The position numbers and the translations under genes were made by a program. Source: Clostridiaceae bacterium BRH_c20a (GTDB taxonomy: Bacteria; Bacillota; Peptococcia; Peptococcales; BICA1-8). Taken from it: 58,845 bases of DNA. This document shows positions 50,441 through 57,841 of this stretch, piece by piece. The DNA is taken from positions 1-58,845 of the forward strand of contig LADT01000040.1 in the NCBI GenBank assembly GCA_000961765.1. The letters run 5' to 3'. Below the pieces are notes generated by a model. The model did not search any database. It saw only the letters and a list, made by a program, of their open reading frames with translations, and had not been told where the DNA came from. Numbering within the stretch: the first letter of the stretch is position 1; every line of letters starts with the position of its first letter.

Positions 50441-50456
50441 TGCAATAATCATGCCA
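50441..50456 (-). promoter_or_regulatory. Sigma-54 (-24/-12) promoter of the AOR operon
   Basis: On the minus strand TGGCATG-ATTA-TTGCA matches the TGGCAYR-N4-TTGCW consensus at every defined position. Transcription should start about 12 nt downstream, near 50430, just before the gene. Confidence 0.8.
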
Positions 50457-50481
50457 CAATAGTAATAACATTTTGTGCATG

Positions 50482-50506
50482 CTGGTGTTTCAAAACGAAA
50501 CAGCAG
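50482..50506. promoter_or_regulatory. Candidate upstream activator site for the AOR operon
   Basis: CTGGTGTTTC-aaaac-GAAACAGCAG, 10-bp arms with one mismatch and a perfect TGTTTC-N5-GAAACA core, 26 nt upstream of the -24 box. This is the form and place expected of an enhancer site bound by a Fis-type sigma-54 activator. It overlaps the hairpin at 50503-50529. Confidence 0.6.
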
Positions 50507-50529
50507 TTGTATCACGTCAGAACAACTGC
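50503..50529 (-). terminator. Hairpin downstream of the NUDIX gene
   Basis: GCAGTTGT...ACAACTGC, an 8-bp perfect stem 14 nt after the NUDIX stop. The following T content is moderate. Confidence 0.55.
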
Positions 50530-50542
50530 TTTCTCTTAACTA

Positions 50543-50995
50543 TTATTCTTTACTAGTATTCTTATTATTTACATCCAAAACAGCCTTCAGGGAATATGTT
50601 CCTTGCATAAAAAGTGTATCAATGATTTCTTTGGAAGGCTGAAATATTGGTTCAGGAAAATTGCCCATGCTAAACCAGTTCCATTCCACGATTTCATTAG
50701 GGGCACTAATAGCGGGCTCCCCTTGCCAGCTAGTTGCTAGAAATCCTAAGGTAAGGTAATGTGATTCCGGTAAAATAACATTAGCCAAAACTATAGGTTC
50801 TACCTCTTGCACCTCAATTCCAGATTCTTCTTTAACTTCCCTCCTAGCACATTCCAATAATGTCTCATGCCATTCTAACTTACCCATAGGTAAACACCAA
50901 TAGTTACCTCCTGTTATCTTAGGATGGCGCCTGCCTAGAAGATACTTATTATTTTTTTTTATTACTACACCTATAGATATTCCGGGTCTATTCAA
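50543..50995 (-). CDS. NUDIX hydrolase
   Basis: A 150-aa protein with the NUDIX box GKLEWHETLLECARREVKEE followed by SGIEV, that is Gx5Ex7REVxEESG. Family members hydrolyse nucleoside diphosphates linked to another group; the substrate cannot be told. The start is TTG with GGGGGT upstream. It is downstream of the HD-GYP gene in the same orientation, 23 nt apart, so probably co-transcribed. Confidence 0.88.
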   Translation of the reverse strand: MNRPGISIGVVIKKNNKYLLGRRHPKITGGNYWCLPMGKLEWHETLLECARREVKEESGIEVQEVEPIVLANVILPESHYLTLGFLATSWQGEPAISAPNEIVEWNWFSMGNFPEPIFQPSKEIIDTLFMQGTYSLKAVLDVNNKNTSKE

Positions 50996-51018
50996 TAGGT
51001 CTTACCCCCAGACATGTT

Positions 51019-52488
51019 TTAAGCCAGGTTCATTTTTTCCAATTCATCAATAACAATTGTTTTTGCTATTTCTGTTACCAATGGGTCAAACTGACTCCCA
51101 TTACATCGTTCTAGCTCATTTATAACAAAAAGAGCATTCTGAGCTGACCGGTATGGTCTTTTTGTCATCATAGCATCAATAGCATCAGCTACACCTATAA
51201 TTTTTGCTAAAAAATCCATCTGTCTCCCTTTAATCCCTTGGGGATATCCAGTACCATCAATTCTTTCATGATGTTCTTCAATAATTCTTTTAATCCGCTC
51301 TAAAAAAGGAATATCACCAATCATATTTGCCCCAATAGTAGGATGGGACTTAATAACCTCAAATTCTAGCGGTGTTAAAAGCCCCGGTTTATAAAGAATA
51401 GCTTCAGGCAACCCAATTTTACCAATATCATGTAAAAGGGCAGCAAATTCTAGCTCTTCTAAGTCCCTAGGGTCCAAACTTAATTTTCTCCCAATTTGCA
51501 GACTAATATCCTTTACTCTTTCACAATGCCCGTGTGTATAAGGGTCTTTTGCATCAATGGCTTTTGCTAGAGCCTTTATTATACTGACATAGGAATTTTT
51601 TAATTCTGTATATGTAGAGGAATTATGTAATACCATGGCAGTAAAATTTCCGAAGAGAACTAAAATATCTGAAATGTTCTCATGATAATCCGACCAGGCA
51701 AAAGGCTTTGTATCCTGAATATCAAAAATCCCTAAAAGCTCACCTTGATAAATAAGAGGAAGGGCAACTTCTGCTTGAGTATCATCTATCTCTTTAATAT
51801 ATCTCGGATCATTTAAGACATCTTCGACAATTATTATCTCCTGATTTAGGGCCGCAATCCCAGTTATACCCTCACCTATTTTAACTTTAGACACTTCTGT
51901 CATATTTTTGTCATATCCATAGCAGCATTTAATTGTTAAATATCCATTTTCAGGCAGTAATATTCTTCCTGTTTTAAAATCTACCAATTTATTTGCCAAC
52001 TCCATAATTCTCGGTAGAACTTGCTCTAAGTCCCAGGAAGAAGCAATCAATTGACTAGCTTCAAAAAGTATTGCAAATTTTTCTCTTTCTTGTGATACTT
52101 TCTCTTGTGCATTTTGTAATTTTAAATTTTGCTCCAACAATTTATTTGATAACTCAGTTGTTTCTTTCAACATTTTTTGAATCTCTTTACGTTGCTTTAT
52201 CAGATTATTGGTAAAAAGCTTTAGTTCCTGCATATGTTGCTTAGTGTTTTCTTCTAATAAGGCTTCATTTCTAATAAAAATTTGAAAGGTCATAAATAAT
52301 CTTAAAAATAAGTACAGGGAGACGCCCAAGTAAAAAAGTAAAAATATCAGCTGATGATAAATAAAATCACTGCTTTTAAAGAGGATTAAATTTATCACTA
52401 CAAAAGCTATTGTTAGTAACACCATGGCAATTATTAATCTGGTGAAATGGATTTTAGCTTTCTTAGATTGCTGATTTCTCTCTTCCAT
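51019..52488 (-). CDS. Membrane HD-GYP domain protein with GAF sensor
   Basis: A 489-aa protein. Two membrane helices at about 15-70, a coiled coil about 75-140, a GAF domain about 145-285, and an HD-GYP domain about 295-480. The catalytic motifs are intact: AALLHDIGKIGLPEAIL (HD) and EEHHERIDGTGYPQGIKG (HHExxDGTGYP). HD-GYP proteins degrade cyclic di-GMP to pGpG or GMP. This gives a c-di-GMP turnover enzyme 3 kb from a c-di-GMP riboswitch. GGGAG precedes the ATG. Confidence 0.9.
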   Translation of the reverse strand: MEERNQQSKKAKIHFTRLIIAMVLLTIAFVVINLILFKSSDFIYHQLIFLLFYLGVSLYLFLRLFMTFQIFIRNEALLEENTKQHMQELKLFTNNLIKQRKEIQKMLKETTELSNKLLEQNLKLQNAQEKVSQEREKFAILFEASQLIASSWDLEQVLPRIMELANKLVDFKTGRILLPENGYLTIKCCYGYDKNMTEVSKVKIGEGITGIAALNQEIIIVEDVLNDPRYIKEIDDTQAEVALPLIYQGELLGIFDIQDTKPFAWSDYHENISDILVLFGNFTAMVLHNSSTYTELKNSYVSIIKALAKAIDAKDPYTHGHCERVKDISLQIGRKLSLDPRDLEELEFAALLHDIGKIGLPEAILYKPGLLTPLEFEVIKSHPTIGANMIGDIPFLERIKRIIEEHHERIDGTGYPQGIKGRQMDFLAKIIGVADAIDAMMTKRPYRSAQNALFVINELERCNGSQFDPLVTEIAKTIVIDELEKMNLA

Positions 52489-52577
52489 TTATTAACTCCC
52501 TTCACCAAACTAACATTTCCAACATAAATATTTTTCTACACATACCATAATTTACCCTGCAAAAATTTTTAAAAAAA

Positions 52578-52620
52578 GAACAAAATCTTCCTTTTTATTG
52601 AAAAAGGCCCAATTTTGTTC
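52578..52620 (-). terminator. Terminator of the yqhV-like gene
   Basis: GAACAAAAT/ATTTTGTTC with an inner CCTTTTT/AAAAAGG stem; on the minus strand it is followed by a long T run. Located 15 nt after the stop. Confidence 0.85.
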
Positions 52621-52634
52621 ATATATTTCACCAT

Positions 52635-52901
52635 TTACTTGGTTGTACCATATAAAACTAGTAAAACACCGATAATAGTAATAATCAATTTAGTAAAAGA
52701 CACCTTTCCTGCCATATTGGCAATACCTATGGCACTAATACTGATAAAAATTAATGGAGCTACAAGTCCGACAAAAGCATTAATCCTTAAAGCATCCGTT
52801 ATTGTCTTATATTTAAACATTAATAAGGCAGCAATTAAAGAAATGACTGCTAAAAGAAGTCGCAAAAGAAACATAGCTTTTACTACATTATCTTCACCCA
52901 T
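52635..52901 (-). CDS. YqhV/DUF2619 family membrane protein
   Basis: An 88-aa membrane protein with three helices. LLRLLLAVISLIAALLMFKY, then ALRINAFVGLVAPLIFISIS, match the YqhV (DUF2619) family of spore-forming Firmicutes, usually linked to the spoIIIA region but here alone. The ATG at 52901 follows GGAGGTGAG. Function unknown; it supports a sporulating host. Confidence 0.75.
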   Translation of the reverse strand: MGEDNVVKAMFLLRLLLAVISLIAALLMFKYKTITDALRINAFVGLVAPLIFISISAIGIANMAGKVSFTKLIITIIGVLLVLYGTTK

Positions 52902-52994
52902 AACTTTACTCACCTCCGCTTTTAGTCTTTCTTCGCACTGTCATAGCATACTGCTTTTATAATTATATATTTTTTTATATTTATTAAACAATAA

Positions 52995-53672
52995 TCATTT
53001 ATAATAACCCTTATACTTTTCTGGCAGTAATTGAGCTATTCTAAGCATCATTAAGTCAATTACCTCTCCCTCTTCGGATAAACTTGCCAGAGAAAAGGGT
53101 TTGCCAATATTTATGTAAACATCTGCTCTCGAAAACCATTCCCTACTCATTTTCCCTTTAGCATTGATAGGTAAAAGCTTTTCTGTACCCCAAATTCCTA
53201 TAGGCACGATCAAAGAATTAGTATTTCTAGCTATTAACACCACACCAGAGCGGCCTTTTAGTAATTCACCCGCTCTACTCCTTGTTCCTTCCGGAAAAAT
53301 AAAAAGGGAGTTTGAATTCTTTACTACTTCAATTGCTTCTCGCAAAGCCTTTCTATCTGGTTTGTTGGGATGAATTTGAATATGGGGAATTAGTTCAAGT
53401 ACCATACTGGTTATCAACTCATCCTGAAGCTTGACACCGGCTAAAAAGGTAACTGCTTTTGCTTTTTCTAGCACATATTGCATTATCAACCCGTCGGCAT
53501 TAGACAAATGGTTTGCTATAAAGATTACGTTTTCTACTTTAGGAATATTTTCTAATCCGTTAGCATCAATAACAGCATACTTTTGGATAAAATAACGTGC
53601 TAAACGTTTAGAAACTTTTTTTCTTATTGTTTTTGGAATTACTGCCAGCAAATAAAATAAGTATTTGTACAT
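52995..53672 (-). CDS. plsC: 1-acyl-sn-glycerol-3-phosphate acyltransferase
   Basis: A 225-aa membrane-associated acyltransferase. IANHLSNADGLIMQYVL contains the catalytic Hx4D; LFIFPEGTRSRAGELL is the acyl-acceptor motif; VVLIARNTNSLIVPIGIWG follows. It makes phosphatidic acid from lysophosphatidic acid. GGAGG precedes the ATG. Single gene. Confidence 0.88.
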   Translation of the reverse strand: MYKYLFYLLAVIPKTIRKKVSKRLARYFIQKYAVIDANGLENIPKVENVIFIANHLSNADGLIMQYVLEKAKAVTFLAGVKLQDELITSMVLELIPHIQIHPNKPDRKALREAIEVVKNSNSLFIFPEGTRSRAGELLKGRSGVVLIARNTNSLIVPIGIWGTEKLLPINAKGKMSREWFSRADVYINIGKPFSLASLSEEGEVIDLMMLRIAQLLPEKYKGYYK

Positions 53673-53751
53673 CCAAAAATCCTCCCTCCTTTATCAAAAA
53701 ATAAGCTTCTGCTCTCCTTATTAAGTGGAAATAATTCTTTCTACGTAAACA

Positions 53752-53782
53752 TTAACACTACTATCTTATATAGTAGTGTTAA
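53752..53782. terminator. 13-bp perfect hairpin at the end of the 53779 gene
   Basis: TTAACACTACTAT-cttat-ATAGTAGTGTTAA, overlapping the stop codon of the small membrane protein gene; likely a terminator or a transcript-end stabiliser, without a long T run. Confidence 0.6.
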
Positions 53783-54033
53783 TAAATAGCTATATATTTA
53801 ATCACCAGCATTATCCCTAAAATTATAAATCCTACCCTAATAGGGACTATCAGCTTGTTTTCTTCCTGATAAGTTACTTTTAACCTTTTACCCCAAAATA
53901 AAAATATGGCTAAGTTAATTAGGGTAAAATTAACTATACTCCAGAAAATAAAATAATCATATATAGAGGAGATTATTCCTCCTAGAATAATGGATAAAAA
54001 AAATACAATTAGTAAAATATGTCTGCTTTTCAT
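53779..54033 (-). CDS. Small membrane protein, hypothetical
   Basis: An 84-aa protein of three predicted helices (about 5-25, 29-47, 63-82) with a short charged loop KRLKVTYQEENK. No family recognised. It lies between plsC and the YgbA-like gene, in the same orientation. A GGGG-rich site precedes the ATG. Confidence 0.55.
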   Translation of the reverse strand: MKSRHILLIVFFLSIILGGIISSIYDYFIFWSIVNFTLINLAIFLFWGKRLKVTYQEENKLIVPIRVGFIILGIMLVIKYIAIY

Positions 54034-54107
54034 TAATGTCCCCCTAAATTTTTTCTCTTTTTATTTTAACTTCAATTTTACAAAATGTCTTCTTCTAATG
54101 AGTGAAA

Positions 54108-54425
54108 TTAAAATAAATAATGATAAAGATAATCTAACCTTCCCCTTTTCATTAAAAATATACCAGAAAATTTCATAACTTGTCTGATTTTCTCTTTGTA
54201 CTTAGGAGCATAGCAGGGTGTATCACAATTCTTGCAAGCTGGTTTCGGATCTTTAGGACATACCTGTCTCCGCTTTACAGCATATAAAGCTAGGTCTTGA
54301 CATTCACTACATAATTGGGCCTGTAAATCCTGGTCAAACTGTTTTTCAATATTATTATGATTTTCCCGACAGAAAACTTTAATAAACTCTAAAACAACCT
54401 TAATATCTTTATCTTTTTTATTCAT
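54108..54425 (-). CDS. Nitrous oxide-stimulated promoter family (YgbA-like) protein
   Basis: A 105-aa Cys-rich protein. FCRENHNN, LCSECQDLALYAVKRRQVCP, KPACKNCDTPCYAPKYKEKI and MKFSGIFLMKRGRLDYLYHY are the hallmarks of the YgbA_NO family, with at least six conserved Cys. In Enterobacteria the family is induced by NO; the role is not known. The ATG at 54425 has GGAGG 8 nt upstream. No FNR/HcpR-like site was seen in front of it. Confidence 0.8.
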   Translation of the reverse strand: MNKKDKDIKVVLEFIKVFCRENHNNIEKQFDQDLQAQLCSECQDLALYAVKRRQVCPKDPKPACKNCDTPCYAPKYKEKIRQVMKFSGIFLMKRGRLDYLYHYLF

Positions 54426-54576
54426 TTGGAATACCTCCACAAAAGTTTTTTAATCTACTACACACTGACATTTCCACATAAACTCAGGATATTATAAAGC
54501 GATCCCTAAAACCATATGCTTTAATATAGATTTATTGTATATTTATATTATCATGAATATACAGGAGATTAAAATT

Positions 54577-55440
54577 ATGGAAAAAGAAAAACTAGGTTTT
54601 TTAGTAACACTAATTTCTGCAGCAGGTTTCGGTTCAATGGCTATTTTTGCAAAAATAGCTTATAGCTATGGCCTGAATATAACTACTATCTTAGTCTTTA
54701 GATTTTGTATAGCAGTACTGATCCTATGGCTTTACATATGGTTTAAAAAGGAATATGTACCCGTGGAAAGAAAAACACTTTGGAAATTAATATTAGTTGG
54801 CACATTAGGTTATGGCCTAGTTTCGGTGTTTTATTTTAATTCTGTTAAGTTTGCATCAGCTTCACTGGCAGGTATCCTTTTATATTTACACCCCCTTTTA
54901 GTCTATTTAGTACTAATATTTTTAAAAAGGGATTTCTTTGCATGGAACAAGGCAGCTGCCTTAGTAGTATCTTTCTTGGGACTGTTGTTTGTATTGGGTT
55001 CATCTTTTAGTATAACTAATTATTTAGGACTTCTGGCAGGTTTGGGCTCTGCTTTTGCATATACATTCTATATTGTAGCAGGTGATAAAGTTATTAGAGA
55101 AATGAAACCTATACAAGGAACTGCTATTGTTATTACATCTTCAGCAGTTGCATATCTGATTTTTGGTTTATTGAGCCAAAATATCATCTTGCCAGAACAA
55201 AACATTGCCTACCTTTGGATGACAATAATTGCAGTATTTTCAACTGTAATTGCCATAGCACTATTCTGGGTAGGGGTATCCCTAATTGGCCCCACCAATG
55301 CTTCTATAGTTAGCACGTTTGAACCCTTTGTAACAGTGATTTTAGCCTTTGTATTTATAGGCGAAAAATTAACAACCTTTCAAAGCTTTGGTGGATTACT
55401 AATTATTGGTGGTGTTGTAATTTTAAAAAGTGTGAAATAA
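54577..55440 (+). CDS. EamA/DMT-family transporter
   Basis: A 287-aa membrane protein with ten helices in two EamA repeats: AGFGSMAIFAKIAYSYGLNI in the first and LGLLAGLGSAFAYTFYIVAG in the second, ending with IGEKLTTFQSFGGLLIIGGV. It is a metabolite exporter of unknown substrate. The ATG at 54577 has GGAG 9 nt upstream; earlier starts lack a site. Confidence 0.88.
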   Translation: MEKEKLGFLVTLISAAGFGSMAIFAKIAYSYGLNITTILVFRFCIAVLILWLYIWFKKEYVPVERKTLWKLILVGTLGYGLVSVFYFNSVKFASASLAGILLYLHPLLVYLVLIFLKRDFFAWNKAAALVVSFLGLLFVLGSSFSITNYLGLLAGLGSAFAYTFYIVAGDKVIREMKPIQGTAIVITSSAVAYLIFGLLSQNIILPEQNIAYLWMTIIAVFSTVIAIALFWVGVSLIGPTNASIVSTFEPFVTVILAFVFIGEKLTTFQSFGGLLIIGGVVILKSVK

Positions 55441-55493
55441 ACTTTAAGATATTTATTGATATTTCAGCTCTATGTAATTATAATACAGCCTAA

Positions 55494-55519
55494 AAAATCG
55501 CCTTTTTAAGGGCGATTTT
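55494..55519 (+). terminator. Terminator of the DMT transporter gene
   Basis: AAAATCGCC-tttttaag-GGCGATTTT, 9-bp stem with T residues. Confidence 0.88.
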
Positions 55520-55574
55520 ATTAACTAAAATTATTTTAACAGAAACTGCTTCTTTTGTTCAAACTCCTCATCAC

Positions 55575-55736
55575 CTAAATAGTTCTTTGCTTTCGTTCTT
55601 TTAAATATCTTAATATAAGTTCATCCAGTTCTCTGCTCCTTTGTATTGCTTCTTCATAATTAGCTTTCTTGTTTAGTAGCATTTTCTCAATTTGTATTTT
55701 TTCAGTATGAATTTTATAAGCAAATAATGGATCCAT
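55575..55736 (-). CDS. Spo0E-like sporulation regulatory phosphatase
   Basis: A 53-aa protein in the 55441-56133 gap: a short two-helix protein with IEKMLLNKKANYEEAIQ and the signature SRELDELILRYL (SxxLDxLI). Spo0E-family phosphatases remove phosphate from Spo0A~P and so hold back sporulation. The ATG at 55736 has GGAGG 6 nt upstream. It is the only gene behind the cyclic di-GMP riboswitch and terminator at 55773-55897. Family assignment rests on size and motif. Confidence 0.7.
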   Translation of the reverse strand: MDPLFAYKIHTEKIQIEKMLLNKKANYEEAIQRSRELDELILRYLKERKQRTI

Positions 55737-55772
55737 TGAAATCCTCCATAGTTATTATTAAAAAAATGAAAA

Positions 55773-55794
55773 GGCAGTCTAATACAAGACTGCC
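55773..55794 (-). terminator. Terminator between the c-di-GMP riboswitch and the spo0E-like gene
   Basis: GGCAGTCT-aataca-AGACTGCC; on the minus strand followed by TTTTCATTTTTTT. It lies 20 nt after the aptamer core, so it is the probable expression platform. Confidence 0.85.
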
Positions 55795-55808
55795 AAAAAT
55801 AACAATTA

Positions 55809-55897
55809 TGCTTGGCAACCTGGCAATCATAGCTTTCGCTTTAGACCCATAGCTTTGCGTCCCACCCTTTCAGATGGTTTGCCTTTATCTGCTGTTT
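55809..55897 (-). promoter_or_regulatory. Cyclic di-GMP-I (GEMM) riboswitch
   Basis: Minus strand: GGCAAACC, ATC-TGAAA-GGGTGG, GACGCAAAGC, then GGTCTAAAGC-GAAA-GC and GCCAGGTTGCC. These are the conserved blocks of the GEMM-I aptamer (GCAAACC, GGGACGCAAAGC and the tetraloop/receptor stems). It precedes a terminator and the spo0E-like gene by about 75 nt. Confidence 0.88.
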
Positions 55898-56062
55898 TTG
55901 GAAACATAATTATTATATATGATTTTTTTGATAATCTGTGTCGAAATTTGTAAGTTAAAATTTTTTAGAGTTTATTGTATTCGAAGTTTTTGTTCTGGTA
56001 ATTTTATCGTTCACTATACTATTAAGCACATTCATCTAGTATGCTTACACAAAAAAAAAGCT

Positions 56063-56104
56063 TTGACCAACTGCCTATCATAGGATATAATGCTGTCATG
56101 ACAG
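56063..56104 (+). promoter_or_regulatory. Promoter and palindromic operator of the ECF S-component gene
   Basis: TTGACC (56063-56068), 17 nt, TATAAT (56086-56091), then the perfect palindrome CTGTCATGACAG (56093-56104) over the start point. The TGTC-NN-GACA core is like that of the niacin repressor NiaR as I recall it. This would fit a niacin-type S component. Confidence 0.65.
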
Positions 56105-56133
56105 ATGTAAAGACAGTAAGGAGGAGTTGTTTT

Positions 56134-56628
56134 ATGAAAATTAGAGACCTTGTTTTAGGGGCATTATTAACAGCGTTAGCTCTAATGATTCCATTGGCTT
56201 TTGGCGGTTTTTTGGGGGTTACCATCCCACCCTTTAGTGCAACACTAGCCTCCCATGTTCCTGTTATGTTGGCGATGACAGTAAATCCTTTAGTTGCTTT
56301 TGTTGTAGGTGCAGGATCAGCTTTTGGGTTTTTAATTAAATTGGGACCTGTTATTGGTGCCAGAGCTTTTATGCACACTATTTTCGCAGTCATCGGGGCA
56401 ATACTGATTAAGAAGGGCTATGGTTTACGAAATGCCTTATTCTTGACCTTACCCATCCATGCTGTGAGCGAAGCCTTGATTGTTATTCCTTTTGGCTTTT
56501 CCTTATATAAAGCAGGAGTTGTCATTGGCATCGGTACAGCCCTCCATCATGGAGTAGATGCAATTATTACTTTAGCAGTTTATGGATTACTTACAGCCAG
56601 CGCAGGATTCACATTAAGGAAGAATTAA
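56134..56628 (+). CDS. ECF transporter S component (possibly niacin type)
   Basis: A 164-aa membrane protein with about five or six helices: KIRDLVLGALLTALALMIPL at the start, then SATLASHVPVMLAMTVNPLV, GSAFGFLIKLGPVIGARAFM and ALHHGVDAIITLAVYGLL. These match vitamin-specific S subunits of energy-coupling factor transporters, which dock to a shared AT module encoded elsewhere. AAGGAGGAG precedes the ATG at 56134; the in-frame ATG at 56041 is upstream of the promoter. Substrate is uncertain. Confidence 0.75.
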   Translation: MKIRDLVLGALLTALALMIPLAFGGFLGVTIPPFSATLASHVPVMLAMTVNPLVAFVVGAGSAFGFLIKLGPVIGARAFMHTIFAVIGAILIKKGYGLRNALFLTLPIHAVSEALIVIPFGFSLYKAGVVIGIGTALHHGVDAIITLAVYGLLTASAGFTLRKN

Positions 56629-56650
56629 GACGCCTTGTGACAGGCGTCTT
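56627..56650. terminator. Bidirectional terminator after the S component
   Basis: AAGACGCC-ttgtgaca-GGCGTCTT, 8-bp stem between two convergent genes. Confidence 0.8.
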
Positions 56651-57143
56651 AGAGCATTTTTTGCATTATAATTATATCCAGCCACCTGCCAAATTTAAAA
56701 CCGACCTCTTTTAAATACCCTACTTTTTGGAAGCCAAATTTGCAATGCAGTTTGATACTAGATTGGTTATCATCAACAATGATACCTAACAGGGCATGCA
56801 ATTTGTTTTCTTTAGCTAATATAATTAACTCTTGCAGGAGCAGCGTGCCAATTCCATGACCATACTTATCATTACGCACATAGATAGATGTCTCTCCTGA
56901 AAATCTGTAGGCTGCCCTTGGTCGAAATGGTGATATGGAACCCCATCCTACAACCTCACCATTATCCTCCGCAACGACTAAAGGGTATCTGGGGTCATGG
57001 TGAGTTTCAAACCATTCTTGTCTCTCCTCGAATTTTCTTATCTCCTCATCAAAAGTAGCTGTTAAATTTAAAATTGCATGATTATAAATTTCGTTAATAG
57101 CGGGCAAATCTTTAAAATGTGCTTTTCTAATTAACATTTTCAT
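56649..57143 (-). CDS. GNAT N-acetyltransferase, phosphinothricin acetyltransferase-like
   Basis: A 164-aa enzyme of the Pat/YncA subgroup: IRKAHFKDLPAINEIYNHAI, ETSIYVRNDKYGHGIGTLLL (acetyl-CoA loop) and HCKFGFQKVGYLKEVGFKFG. The subgroup acetylates amino-acid analogues such as phosphinothricin or methionine sulfone; the substrate here is unknown. It follows the TPR gene by 6 nt and may be co-transcribed. Confidence 0.85.
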   Translation of the reverse strand: MKMLIRKAHFKDLPAINEIYNHAILNLTATFDEEIRKFEERQEWFETHHDPRYPLVVAEDNGEVVGWGSISPFRPRAAYRFSGETSIYVRNDKYGHGIGTLLLQELIILAKENKLHALLGIIVDDNQSSIKLHCKFGFQKVGYLKEVGFKFGRWLDIIIMQKML

Positions 57144-57149
57144 CCCTAC

Positions 57150-57821
57150 TTATCTGCTAAATAATTTAAGTCTAGCTAAGAAGGCCCAGCGCCTATGTAA
57201 TTTACGAAAATTACCCGGCATTGCTTTGTAATTACTTACTGCCTCCTGCAACAATTCTCTGCCTTTAATTGAATCATACTTTAAGAGAATAGAACCACAT
57301 TTATACAGAATTTCCGGTGTTCCAAACTGCCATATTTTTTTGAGAAACTCATTAACCTTTTCCGGTATTGGATTATTGTCTAATTGGTATTCTAATAAGT
57401 ATATATAAGGTTCACCATAAGCTATTTTAGGACTAATACTTAATGCTTTGGTAATTTCCTTACAGCCTTCTTCTTTTTGTCCCATTAAATATAACCCTTT
57501 TCCTAAATAAAAATGAATATCCGCATATTCAGCCATTTTTTCTAAACACTTTTCAAAGTACTCTACAGCCTGGGTATATTTCTTGCCTTCTAAATACAAT
57601 TGACCCAGCTCTTTATATCCGTCAACATTTGCAGGATTTAATTTCACTAGCTCTTTAAGAGCCTTAATACGGCTGGAACGTTTAAAGGGCTTTAAAAAAT
57701 CGGGAAAAAGCCCAATAAACTGGCGATCTATAATTAGATACAAAAAGAAAATGATAAATAATGCTAAAAGGGGACTGCCAAGGAAAATCCTAAATATAAA
57801 ATAATATAAGAAAAATCGCAC
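57150..57821 (-). CDS. Membrane-anchored TPR protein
   Basis: A 223-aa protein with an N-terminal hydrophobic segment (about 2-32) and TPR units at about 65-130: DGYKELGQLYLEGKKYTQAV, EYFEKCLEKM and DIHFYLGKGLYLMGQKEEGC. It probably serves as a protein-protein interaction scaffold facing the cytosol. Starts at GTG. It is downstream of the threonine dehydratase gene in the same orientation. Confidence 0.7.
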   Translation of the reverse strand: MRFFLYYFIFRIFLGSPLLALFIIFFLYLIIDRQFIGLFPDFLKPFKRSSRIKALKELVKLNPANVDGYKELGQLYLEGKKYTQAVEYFEKCLEKMAEYADIHFYLGKGLYLMGQKEEGCKEITKALSISPKIAYGEPYIYLLEYQLDNNPIPEKVNEFLKKIWQFGTPEILYKCGSILLKYDSIKGRELLQEAVSNYKAMPGNFRKLHRRWAFLARLKLFSR

Positions 57822-57841
57822 TCAAATCCCTCCAAAATATA

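Noticed and set aside
53752-53782. Operator for plsC
   Set aside because: The hairpin overlaps the stop codon of the small membrane protein gene and is better explained as a transcript end.
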